17,813 nt of DNA, taken from NCBI GenBank assembly GCA_015501595.1, contig JADNRX010000931.1:1-17813 (forward strand), given 5' to 3'. Under the pieces are notes generated by a model that was given only the letters and a program-made list of their open reading frames with translations, was not told the DNA's origin and did not search any database. This DNA comes from Hymenopellis radicata (taxonomy: Eukaryota; Basidiomycota; Agaricomycetes; Agaricales; Physalacriaceae). The first letter of the stretch is position 1, and every line of letters starts with the position of its first letter. Shown one piece after another: positions 1 to 7,584 of the stretch. The translations under genes were made by a program, and so were the position numbers.

Positions 1-455
1 CGATGAAGCTATTAACCGAGTCCATGGAATCCGAGCCTTTGGAAAGGTTCCGGCATACACGTTTCTTTGCAATTGGTGGTAAGTCCGGGCCTTGATCCTG
101 GGTATCCACAATGAACGGCGAGCAATAGATAGGTCCTCGTTAGGATCCGCTCGGCTTCTCCTGGGTGTAAGGGCCTGACATGCGCCCCGCATCTAGTTCT
201 GTGGTGATGTACTCGTAAACGGAAGGGCGGTTGTCGATGATCACAGTTTCTGTCAAGGGCGGCATGTCTCCAATGGGGAAGCCGTGGGTGAGGTTTTCGA
301 CAAAGAAGGGGATATTTGTCCGAGATATCAAGAAGATGGGAGAATGCTGCTGCATTATAAGGATGGGTAATACGATTATAGATTTCAGTGTCAGAATCTG
401 TAGTGGAAGGTAGAGGTACGCGAGTAGTAGTAGTAGCACTAAAGTCTTTGTAAAG
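1..455 (-). pseudogene. Reverse transcriptase N-terminal region of a Ngaro/DIRS-like element (partial, frameshifted)
   Basis: Read on the minus strand, three frames together give the start of a fungal DIRS/Ngaro RT. They show a PYNAAAFSHLLDI segment, then HGFPIGDMPPL, then GRMSGPY, then SPFIVDTQDQGPDLPP and KKRVCRNLSKG ending SVNSFI at the window edge. The frame changes near 304-311, and two compensating one-base changes with an in-frame stop lie between about 139 and 160. The same landmarks (SPLIVAEDEQGPGLPP, RVCRHLSKG, SVNSF) are seen in the RT of the adjacent element at 6500-6671, which supports the assignment. The catalytic palm motifs would lie beyond the left edge. The 5' limit is approximate and may follow a small intron after the gag stop. 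Confidence 0.65.
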
Positions 456-495
456 TAATGGAGCCCGCTGATGATGTGAAGGAGAATGAGGGGAA

Positions 496-1942
496 TCATG
501 TTCTGGTGGTGCCGTTCGACACGCGCCGGGGGCAGGTCGTGTCCCGAGAGAGGGCTGAGTGCTCCCGTCCACACAGGCTGCAAACATGCAGTTTTTCGTA
601 TGGTTTGTCGTGCTGTCGCTGGCAACCTGAGGGTAAGTTGAACTCGATACACACGCGTTTGGCATCCTTCCCGCCTCTGAAGGGCCGACTTGTCCAGAGT
701 TCCTCATCGCGATAGATGGTGAAACACTGGGTGCCATCCACGAAAGAGGTGGCCGAGGACGGGTGGTTTCGAAGGGTGTGGGCGCCCGCACATGCGACGC
801 AGCTAGGGGGTGTCCGGGCTGAAGCCGCTGTGTCGCCGGCTCGAAAGGAATGAGGAGAGTCATTTACCGTCCGAGGAACCTTTGCCGTGTTTCGAAGATC
901 CGAGTCGGATGGCCTTTTCAATGAAGGTGAGGGCGCGTAGAGCTTGAGAGCCTCTTTCGCCCGTCGGAGTCCATCTACCTCGTTGACGTAGAACTGACGA
1001 TCGAAGAGGATACCCATGAGTATGTCGTTGCGTGCACGGCGCTCAAATGAGTACCAGTCGGCATATGTGGCCTCAAAGTTGGGATAGTTTGTGAAGAAAT
1101 AGAAATGCTTGAAAAATTCGCCGGCAAATGAAGGAGGAGCCAGTTGGGATGGGTCATTAGAGGTGGGGGGGAGTGGAGCAAGGGAGACCAGGGCACTGTG
1201 GTAGTTCTTCATCGCTTCCTGCCACTGTGAAGGCGACAAACATGTGGAACTCGAGTCTGAGCCCCATAATGCTGTCATCTTGAGCATGTCGAAGGTGATT
1301 ACCCTATTACTGTCTGAAGCAGTTCCCTCTGAGGTGGGATCAGGCCGGAACAGCTTTGTGTGAAGGTCGTGTAGTCGATGCTGAGCCAACTCCAAACGCT
1401 CGTTGGTGAACCAGTTAAGAGGGATGTACATCTTGTTGGCGATAGAGTGCAGAAAGACGTCGGAGATGATGATGGGCGGTTGTTCCCCGGGAATGCGCAC
1501 TATAGGGTGTGAAAGGGCCATAGAACCCAGAACAGACTTCACTTTTCCCTTTTCCGCCGGCGCGTCTTGCACGCGTCTTCGCGTTTTTCGTCTTCCGTAT
1601 ACTCTCGATATACAGGCTGACGAACGCGGGGAGGGGGCGAATCTCGTTGCGTAGGTCCTCGCTCGATGATAGTGCCTGCAACTCCTCCTCGTCGTAGGCA
1701 TACATCGGTATGAGCGGCGGGCCTACATCCGGAAAGGCTGCCCTGTCGTCCCGACAGTTCAGGGTTTGGTCCATGCTGTTCTCATTGTGGATTTCGGCCT
1801 TGTAGTTATGAGTGTTCCGTATGCGCAAAGATCGTCCCGCGCCATCTCTGAGCGGTGGCATGGCAAGTCTCGCTTGAAAGTCAAAGTCGTCGGGTATTGG
1901 TGGTGGAATACCAGCATTGGGGAGAAGAGGTGCCTGAGTCAT
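496..1942 (-). pseudogene. Gag-like protein of a Ngaro/DIRS-type retrotransposon, one frameshift
   Basis: The product would be the nucleic-acid-binding structural protein of the element. Translation from the ATG at 1942 (MTQAPLLPNAGIPPP) runs about 130 residues. The frame then moves by one base inside an A/G-rich run (about 1543-1556 on the plus strand, TTTTCCC-TTTTCC) and continues to the stop at 496. The second part contains the charged segment FKHFYFF..YADWYSFERRARNDI and ends in a Cys/His cluster, VCIEFNLPSGCQR then CSLCGREHSALSRDTTC (about 530-610). This resembles the C-terminal knuckle of gag proteins in Agaricomycete Ngaro/DIRS elements. One extra base in the run, a programmed +1 shift or an assembly error could explain the break. 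RT sequence follows immediately downstream, as expected for gag. Confidence 0.65.
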
Positions 1943-2031
1943 TGATTGTTTTAAAGAGAGGCCAAATTCCGAGGATTAATAGAGGAAAGGATTGAATACG
2001 AGGAGGAGAAATAAATCGAGTGAGCGCGACG

Positions 2032-2521
2032 AATAAGCTAGCTGCGTTTCTCTTGTCACAATCTGTAACGGAATGATCATGTGCATAGAAGCTCCATTGT
2101 GTGAACGTCCTTGTGAGGGTTGGGAAGGAGAGCGACCCGCCGCTTCGCGGCGGCCTCACCGAACCTGTGAGGCGGCCCCGACAACGCGTGACTGGACAGT
2201 CACCTGGCCGGCGCGAGAGGTCGATCTCCTGACACCAGGAAGAACCGGGAAACCCATGACGCGGGAGGGAAACCCGGGACAACCAAGCGTGGCGGAAACA
2301 AAGAGGGAAGGTGGGCGGGAGACGGAAAATTTACGGGAGGGACGGAGGATCGAGGCAGACGATGGTGGACGCGTCGGACAGAAAAGGAAAACGCGTTCCC
2401 CATCGATTCCTGTTTGGGGAAACACCGACACGTGGAATCGATGGCCCTCATCTGTGAGCCTCGATCCACTTGCTAGCTTATCTCACACTTAACCTGCTCG
2501 TACCTCGCAGACTCAGCTTAC
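2032..2521. repeat. 490-bp tandem direct repeat, unit 1 (B3+A3 of the element)
   Basis: The unit starts AATAAGCTAGCTGCG and ends GACTCAGCTTAC, and it recurs head to tail with a period of exactly 490 bp. By eye it is identical to the unit at 2522-3011. The left boundary falls at 2031/2032, where the gag leader of the older element begins. This is the surplus copy relative to the canonical A1...B1A2B2 layout. It contains the hairpin cluster described at 2137-2203. Short open frames on both strands inside it recur only because the DNA recurs. Confidence 0.92.
2137..2203. other. Cluster of three hairpins in the B repeat (also at 2627-2693 and 3117-3183)
   Basis: Three perfect inverted repeats lie close together: CCGCCGC-TTC-GCGGCGG (2137-2153), GCCTCAC with GTGAGGC around a 7-nt loop (2153-2173), and GTGACT-GGAC-AGTCAC (2188-2203). 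The cluster is present in each of the three B copies. In elements of this class the terminal repeats take part in template jumps and circle formation, so a structured segment could have a role. That role is inference; only the complementarity is seen. Confidence 0.7.
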
Positions 2522-3011
2522 AATAAGCTAGCTGCGTTTCTCTTGTCACAATCTGTAACGGAATGATCATGTGCATAGAAGCTCCATTGTGTGAACGTCC
2601 TTGTGAGGGTTGGGAAGGAGAGCGACCCGCCGCTTCGCGGCGGCCTCACCGAACCTGTGAGGCGGCCCCGACAACGCGTGACTGGACAGTCACCTGGCCG
2701 GCGCGAGAGGTCGATCTCCTGACACCAGGAAGAACCGGGAAACCCATGACGCGGGAGGGAAACCCGGGACAACCAAGCGTGGCGGAAACAAAGAGGGAAG
2801 GTGGGCGGGAGACGGAAAATTTACGGGAGGGACGGAGGATCGAGGCAGACGATGGTGGACGCGTCGGACAGAAAAGGAAAACGCGTTCCCCATCGATTCC
2901 TGTTTGGGGAAACACCGACACGTGGAATCGATGGCCCTCATCTGTGAGCCTCGATCCACTTGCTAGCTTATCTCACACTTAACCTGCTCGTACCTCGCAG
3001 ACTCAGCTTAC
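2522..3011. repeat. 490-bp tandem direct repeat, unit 2 (B2+A2)
   Basis: This is a full copy of the unit. Its first 254 bp (2522-2775) are repeated as the B1 copy at 3012-3265. Its last 203 bp (2809-3011) are repeated at the far end of the element (6672-6874) with a constant offset of 3863. The intervening 33 bp (2776-2808) are absent at both internal junctions and mark the A portion lost in the deletion. Confidence 0.93.
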
Positions 3012-3265
3012 AATAAGCTAGCTGCGTTTCTCTTGTCACAATCTGTAACGGAATGATCATGTGCATAGAAGCTCCATTGTGTGAACGTCCTTGTGAGGGT
3101 TGGGAAGGAGAGCGACCCGCCGCTTCGCGGCGGCCTCACCGAACCTGTGAGGCGGCCCCGACAACGCGTGACTGGACAGTCACCTGGCCGGCGCGAGAGG
3201 TCGATCTCCTGACACCAGGAAGAACCGGGAAACCCATGACGCGGGAGGGAAACCCGGGACAACCA
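3012..3265. repeat. Partial repeat unit (B1, 254 bp) at the recombinase side
   Basis: This matches 2522-2775 base for base as far as can be seen, then diverges abruptly after AACCA at 3265, where the element interior begins. On the minus strand it is the B1 copy directly downstream of the recombinase gene. Its abrupt end defines the A/B split point of the terminal repeats. Confidence 0.92.
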
Positions 3266-3416
3266 CCCAGGAGCAAAGCTCCTCAGAGCGAAGCTCGCGT
3301 CCGGGATGACTGACCGCGTCACGGACACCCCAACAAGGAGCTTGCGGATGGGACTGCCCGTAGGAGGGATACCATTAATGCACTATTACATATGGGCTAG
3401 TGACACTTCCAACAAT
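3266..3416. other. Element 3' non-coding segment between recombinase stop and B1, with two small hairpins
   Basis: This is unique sequence between the recombinase stop and the start of the B1 repeat. Next to the repeat are two adjacent short inverted repeats, GGAGC-AAA-GCTCC (3270-3282) and GAGC-GAA-GCTC (3286-3296). No gene is visible. It is probably the 3' untranslated part of the element transcript. Confidence 0.5.
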
Positions 3417-4856
3417 CTAATCATCCGATTCCTCGCTAAGATTGTTACGATCAGCGAACTCTGATATCTTCGACGCCCAGGCTCTAGAAAGTGCCAAAGG
3501 AATAATCTTCTCCAACCGCCGCCAGTATATCAAGAAACATAGCGACGACCATCCACCAATCTTCATGATCACCTCTGGCTCGACGCCATCCAAAAGGAGG
3601 CGCAACGAACCACCAATACGGTAGCTGTGACCGAACACATGCTCTAAGAGAGCGTCGCGGTAGACCCGTGTGGTCAAGTCCAAGAATTCTCGTTTCGTCA
3701 AAGCGGACCATCGACCATGGCTTCTATAGGCGAATAATGGGGTTGAAGCATCTGCTGAGTGGTTAACCCGAAGATGGTTCTCCAGTGCTATGACGGGGCA
3801 CAAGTCATCCAACGTCGCCGTCAAGAAAACTGAACCACCTGCAACCGTCGTCGTCTTCGTCCACGGGATATGGAAGACGATCGTGCGAAGTCCAGCAGTT
3901 GATGAACGAGAAATGCGCGTCCCACGCGACACATGATACTTGAGGTTGAACTTCTGGACTGATATGGGTAGCAATTCCCCCAAACGACGGCAACCCCAGA
4001 AAGCGCACGTCGCTGCTGCCCAGACTGCTGCATCCTTCGGGTCCTGGAGAGACAGGGTTTTCTTGAGAGCCCTCAGATGCTCCACTGTCACCGGACCGCG
4101 CGGTGGTCGCTTAAAGACTACGCCTTCTCGAACTGCTGAGCGTAGCACCAACGGGACCCAATCCTCCTTCCCATGCCACTCAGCCGCGTTAATTGTATGC
4201 CAGAACGCTAGTCCGTTCATCCAATTCTTCACCATCGCGCCTGATCCCGAACCTGACGCCGACGCGACAAAAGCAGCCAACAAAGTCGAAGGAGCGGGCA
4301 TACGATGCGACTCGGGAATGTGGTGTTCATCACAAAACTGTGTGAAGCGAACGATACCTGCGGCATATGAGGAGAGAGTGCCAGGGACAATGGACACCGC
4401 GAGCTTTTGGAATATCCGGGCTTGCAGATAGGTGGGCAGCTCGGCATCCAGGCCCTCCTGAGCTCTGAGGGAATGGGGAGTGGTCCACAAGAATGGACGA
4501 TGGATGGCGGGAACGTGAGGGCGCAGCACGCTGGGAACTATTGAATTCCCTGCCTTAGGCTTCCGCGCCTTAGTCTGCGGCAAGTACATCGTAGCCGCGT
4601 AGCGTAAATCTTCGAGATTAGTGCTTGATGTTCTAGGAGCAGCCGATGGAAGCGAGAGATCTGGGTGGAATGGAATGTGGGTTTGGCTGGGAACTGTCGC
4701 CATGCCCCGCGGCGCTGAGGACACTACCTCCTGCCAAGATGGCTCTAATGAGTATCCTTCTGAGAGAAGACGTTCTCCTAATCCAGTCTGCAATTTGGGA
4801 GAGAGTTGGGGTGCTGGGACTGAGCAGACCACGTCGTCGTAGCTTGGGTCGAGCAT
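3417..4856 (-). CDS. Tyrosine recombinase of the Ngaro/DIRS-type element
   Basis: This phage-integrase-family enzyme would insert the circular DNA form of the element by strand exchange, replacing the DDE integrase of LTR retrotransposons. The ATG at 4856 gives 479 aa; the frame is open a little further upstream but without ATG. Residues 1-140 are low-complexity and probably disordered. A SAM-like core-binding region follows (about 140-240, LQARIFQKLAVSIVPGTLSSY). The catalytic domain has Arg291 (CRRLGELLP), His410 and Arg413 (GHSYRIGGS), Trp436 (IGGWSS) and nucleophile Tyr444 (FLIYWRR), so the full R-H-R-W-Y set is present. Length and motifs fit fungal Ngaro/DIRS recombinases. The gene follows RT/RNase H and precedes B1, the expected position. 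It shows no frameshift or stop, unlike the older neighbour. Confidence 0.85.
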   Translation of the reverse strand: MLDPSYDDVVCSVPAPQLSPKLQTGLGERLLSEGYSLEPSWQEVVSSAPRGMATVPSQTHIPFHPDLSLPSAAPRTSSTNLEDLRYAATMYLPQTKARKPKAGNSIVPSVLRPHVPAIHRPFLWTTPHSLRAQEGLDAELPTYLQARIFQKLAVSIVPGTLSSYAAGIVRFTQFCDEHHIPESHRMPAPSTLLAAFVASASGSGSGAMVKNWMNGLAFWHTINAAEWHGKEDWVPLVLRSAVREGVVFKRPPRGPVTVEHLRALKKTLSLQDPKDAAVWAAATCAFWGCRRLGELLPISVQKFNLKYHVSRGTRISRSSTAGLRTIVFHIPWTKTTTVAGGSVFLTATLDDLCPVIALENHLRVNHSADASTPLFAYRSHGRWSALTKREFLDLTTRVYRDALLEHVFGHSYRIGGSLRLLLDGVEPEVIMKIGGWSSLCFLIYWRRLEKIIPLALSRAWASKISEFADRNNLSEESDD

Positions 4857-6187
4857 TGTGGCTAAAGCCAACTTACACGATCGGTCACAGTCATGTCACA
4901 GAAGTAACCATATGTGGTCATCGAATTCCGAACTACATCAGAAATCACATCGTTAACGAGCCCGGTAATTCATATAACATAGCAGATTATTCTAAACATC
5001 AATAAGCAACTCTTCAAGGTCCTTCGGTAAACTAAACGAGCGATGTAAATGAGATTTATCTGAAGGGAGAGTGCCGAAATGGAGTCCGCCGGATTGAGCT
5101 CGGACTCAATGTATCGGAAAGTAGGTACTATATCGAACTCGAGCGCCATCTCGTATGTCCTCCGCACACAAAGGTTGATCTCCGAATTAGCACTGCGACC
5201 TTTGGAGTGAGCACCAATGGCCCCATCATTGTCCGAGTGCATCAAAAGATGGCAGTCGCGATAGCCGAACTGCACAAGGAAATGCATCATCAATTCCAAC
5301 GCGACAGCCTCCAACCAACAAATGTCGCGACCTGGGACCTTCCACCCCTCGGCCAGTCGGAAAGCATACCACGAACCCTGAAACAAGATCCCAATACCCC
5401 ACGATGTGGAGGCATCAACATAGATCCCCAGGTCCTGCATCTCCGGGAGCGGCTTGAGTTGCCTATACGCCGTCGGGTCGCTAAGACGCGCCTTCCACCA
5501 CTCCAATGCATTCCGGACCTTGTTCGGCATGAAACGTCGGGAGAACTCGTTCTCGAACTGACCGACAAAGTTTGAAAACTGCGGCAGGCGAGAAGAACCA
5601 TCACGGTAGACGAACGCGACGTGGACCAGGGAGCCATGGATCTCCTGCATCTGCAGAAGCGACACCTTTCCGTGCCACTCCAACAAGGCCTCCACGCGAG
5701 CAAGGAACTTGAGGCGTTTAGGTTCCGGAAGGGAGACGCGACGGAGTTTGATATCCCAATAGAACCCAATAAAGACCATGTCATCAAGGAATTCCTTTCC
5801 CGTCTTGATGAGATGCCAGGGAACACCTAAGTCCTCTATAAGGGCCATAGATTGATCCCGATCGTAGAGATATTGAAAACGGGCGACGGAAGATGAAGGA
5901 AGGGGAATCCTGAGTGGGTAACGCAGGTTCGACATGTCGTCCTCGTACTTCAACACCCACCCGTGGCCATCCCATTCGAGGACCCAGATACGGGTGGCTG
6001 CGTTAGCAATCTGTCCAGCGTTACTGCTGGCAGTCGCGAGACCGAACGGGTGAACATGATCAATATAGAATCTTCCCTCGAACTCGACCACAATGTAAGG
6101 CTTGTGATCAGGCGTGACAGGGCATGTGCGGTGGAAGGATTTGATATCAAACGGGCATGCTTGGGTACCCTCGGGAGCGGACGCGAT

Positions 6188-6499
6188 CTAAAAGTGATGT
6201 TGAATGAGCATCAATTCGAACACGGTATAAGGACGGTAACGGAAGTGAGAACACGCGAGCACGAACATGGGTACGGACACGGGCACGAACACGAACACGG
6301 ACATGGACACAAATACGAGCACGAGCACGAGCACGAGCACGAACACGAACACGAACACGAGCACGAACACGAGCACGAACACAGAAACGAGCACGAACAC
6401 GGAAACGAACACGGGCACAAACACGGACACCAACGTGAGCATGAGAACGAACATGGGCAGAGACAGAAATAGAAAGAACAAGGAGAAATGAGTACTCAC
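6188..6499 (-). other. Spliceosomal-type intron in the RT gene (312 bp)
   Basis: On the minus strand the donor GTGAGT begins at 6499 after ..KVADA, and the acceptor TTTTAG ends at 6188 before IASAPEGTQAC. Removing it joins two RT segments in the same frame that are continuous in related fungal RTs. Unspliced, the frame stays open through the intron and stops at the TAG of the acceptor itself. Neighbouring host introns are about 50 bp; this one is six times longer because it holds a minisatellite. Confidence 0.65.
6255..6452. repeat. Hexanucleotide minisatellite (GAGCAC / GAACAC type)
   Basis: About 200 bp of degenerate tandem hexamers on the plus strand, alternating GAGCAC, GAACAC, GGACAC, GGGCAC and AAACAC. 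The most regular core is near 6318-6380. It encodes alternating residues in every frame (for example HEHEHE on the plus strand), which is repeat read-through and not a gene. It lies entirely inside the RT intron. Confidence 0.9.
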
Positions 6500-6671
6500 T
6501 GCGTCGGCAACCTTGCTGGCCATGTCGAAATGTGTCGGGAACAGCTCTTTCTCAACAAAGCTGTTCACCGACCCCATTCCCGAGACCTTGTCGCCTTTGG
6601 ACAGGTGGCGGCAGACGCGGAACTTGGGCGGTAGTCCCGGTCCCTGCTCATCCTCGGCAACAATAAGCGGT

Positions 6672-6874
6672 GAGACGGAAAATTTACGGGAGGGACGGAG
6701 GATCGAGGCAGACGATGGTGGACGCGTCGGACAGAAAAGGAAAACGCGTTCCCCATCGATTCCTGTTTGGGGAAACACCGACACGTGGAATCGATGGCCC
6801 TCATCTGTGAGCCTCGATCCACTTGCTAGCTTATCTCACACTTAACCTGCTCGTACCTCGCAGACTCAGCTTAC
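6672..6874. repeat. Partial repeat unit (truncated A1, 203 bp) at the 5' end of the element
   Basis: This matches 2809-3011 with a constant offset of 3863 and ends in the same GACTCAGCTTAC. On its inner side (6671/6672) it joins the middle of the RT coding sequence directly, without gag or the RT start. Compared with an intact A repeat it lacks 33 bp at this inner side. Confidence 0.92.
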
Positions 6875-7584
6875 AACAAGAGACTTGTTGGCGCACACAC
6901 GATCGCAGTCCAAATGTAGTATACTGAGTCAGCGTGTTTACTCGTCTACATTCGACTTGCAATCTAAACCTCGTCTACGACATTCCTTGCCTTATCTAAC
7001 ACTTACGCTAGCCGTTCGCAAGCTCACGTAGCTTCAGCTAGCACTCAACGCCATGAGTCTCTCTCGGATTTATCAAGCGGGCGCAAGTTCAGCATGATGA
7101 AACGAGCTCGAGCTCTATCTAGGTCACGCCCGAAATCATCAAGAAAGCATCGATGTTAAGATGCTGGTGGGGACTCATGCTCAGCTAGTTTCTCTATGTG
7201 GAGGAGAGTGGTACTTACGGCAATTGGGGTTCTGAACGCGTACGTAGCAATCCCAGCAGCGCGTTTATCGCACGATCATCTCGGAGTGGTCGTCAACGCC
7301 ATCCTTGCTGGCACTTGGACACCATCGCAGTTATGTTTCGGACAATTCACATCTCCCGACTACAGGAACTGGACCTCGACTTTTTTTTTTTCACATTCTG
7401 CGAATCATATGGGCCGCACAAGTCGCGAGAATCCACGCTGCTCTCATCACAGCGCCTGCGCAACATATGATTGTCCGATTCCTATTTGATTCTCCTCAAT
7501 GTTAACGACTGGTATAAAAGCTCTTGTGTCTGAGGTGAAAAGTATCGCTGTGGAATACACTCCTGACTTTCCTTTCTTACAAAC
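6875..7584. other. Intergenic region, retroelement flank to glucanase promoter
   Basis: No gene is seen. The left end carries an inverted repeat, CAACAAG-AGA-CTTGTTG (6874-6890), that straddles the element border. Positions 6991-7005 (CTTATCTAACACTTA) match 14 of 15 bases of the A repeat segment at 6830-6844, suggesting an old related terminal repeat. A T10 run lies at 7381-7390. The right end is the glucanase promoter with a TATA-like box. Open frames across 7196-7505 cross the T run and resemble no family I know. Confidence 0.5.
7513..7520 (+). promoter_or_regulatory. TATA-like box of the glucanase gene
   Basis: TATAAAAG lies 65 bp upstream of the ATG at 7585 in an otherwise non-coding stretch. 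The position and sequence fit a core promoter TATA element with a short leader. Confidence 0.5.

Larger units (their letters stand above)
1..2031 (-). mobile_element. Older Ngaro/DIRS-like retroelement, 5' portion (gag and RT start), decayed
   Basis: On the minus strand a gag-like gene (1942 to 496) is followed at once by the beginning of a DIRS/Ngaro-type reverse transcriptase (about 455 to 1) that leaves the window at its left edge. Gag then RT is the usual order in this class. The 89 bp at 1943-2031 is the gag leader and stops abruptly at the end of the 490-bp repeats of a second element. Both genes contain frameshifts, so this copy is dead or near-dead. Its RT differs clearly in sequence from the RT of the neighbouring element in the shared segment ending SVNSF, so the two belong to different families. 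The 3' half (rest of RT, recombinase, terminal repeats) lies outside the window. Confidence 0.7.
4970..6671 (-). pseudogene. Reverse transcriptase-RNase H of the Ngaro-type element, N-terminally truncated (exons 6671-6500 and 6187-4970)
   Basis: This would copy element RNA into DNA. The first visible exon carries SPLIVAEDEQGPGLPP, RVCRHLSKG and SVNSF of the RT fingers and ends at a GTGAGT donor. After the intron the palm motif A Asp lies in PFDIKSFHRT (codon 6148-6146). HPFGLATASSNAG and the catalytic pair in KYEDDM (about 5947-5936) follow. RNase H has Asp in IYVDAS (5416), Glu in WLEAVALEL (5311), Asp in HSDNDGA (5233) and Asp in LNPADS (5086), so all four acidic residues are present. The N-terminus, including the gag-proximal RT start, is missing: at 6671/6672 coding sequence abuts the A1 repeat. 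The last 34 residues (LSLQINLIYI...) look unlike RNase H and may be read-through of a lost splice. Confidence 0.8.
2032..6874 (-). mobile_element. Ngaro-type tyrosine-recombinase retrotransposon with split direct repeats, internally deleted
   Basis: Reading the minus strand from 6874: part of repeat A (6874-6672), RT/RNase H (6671-4970), tyrosine recombinase (4856-3417), repeat B (3265-3012), then two full A+B units (3011-2522 and 2521-2032). A1 ... B1 A2 B2 is the known split-direct-repeat layout of Ngaro/PAT-type elements, and the RT-RNase H-YR order without a visible methyltransferase fits Ngaro. The outer ends coincide with the unit junctions, and no target-site duplication is seen beyond an ambiguous AA/TT, as expected for recombinase-mediated insertion. 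A3B3 is one unit more than usual. The last 33 bp of A1, gag and the RT start are missing, so this copy cannot be autonomous. It sits in the 5' leader of the older element. Confidence 0.75.

Noticed and set aside
2073..2982. Identical 139-codon plus-strand open frames in repeat units 1 and 2 (with a shorter one in unit 3)
   Set aside because: They recur only because the 490-bp DNA recurs. Other frames in the unit are also open, the composition is GC-driven, and no domain is visible.
2032..3265. LTRs of an ordinary Gypsy/Copia retrotransposon
   Set aside because: The repeats are split (A at one end, B then AB units at the other), the ends lack TG...CA, no DDE integrase is present, and a tyrosine recombinase is.
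6255..6452. HEHEHE-type or VFVFVF-type repetitive protein, or a CRISPR-like array
   Set aside because: The array is a degenerate hexamer minisatellite with no spacers of fixed length, and all frames give trivial alternations. It lies in an intron of the RT gene.
7196..7505. Possible gene between the retroelement flank and the glucanase
   Set aside because: The open frames are short, cross a T10 run, overlap in several frames and show no domain. They lie in the promoter region.
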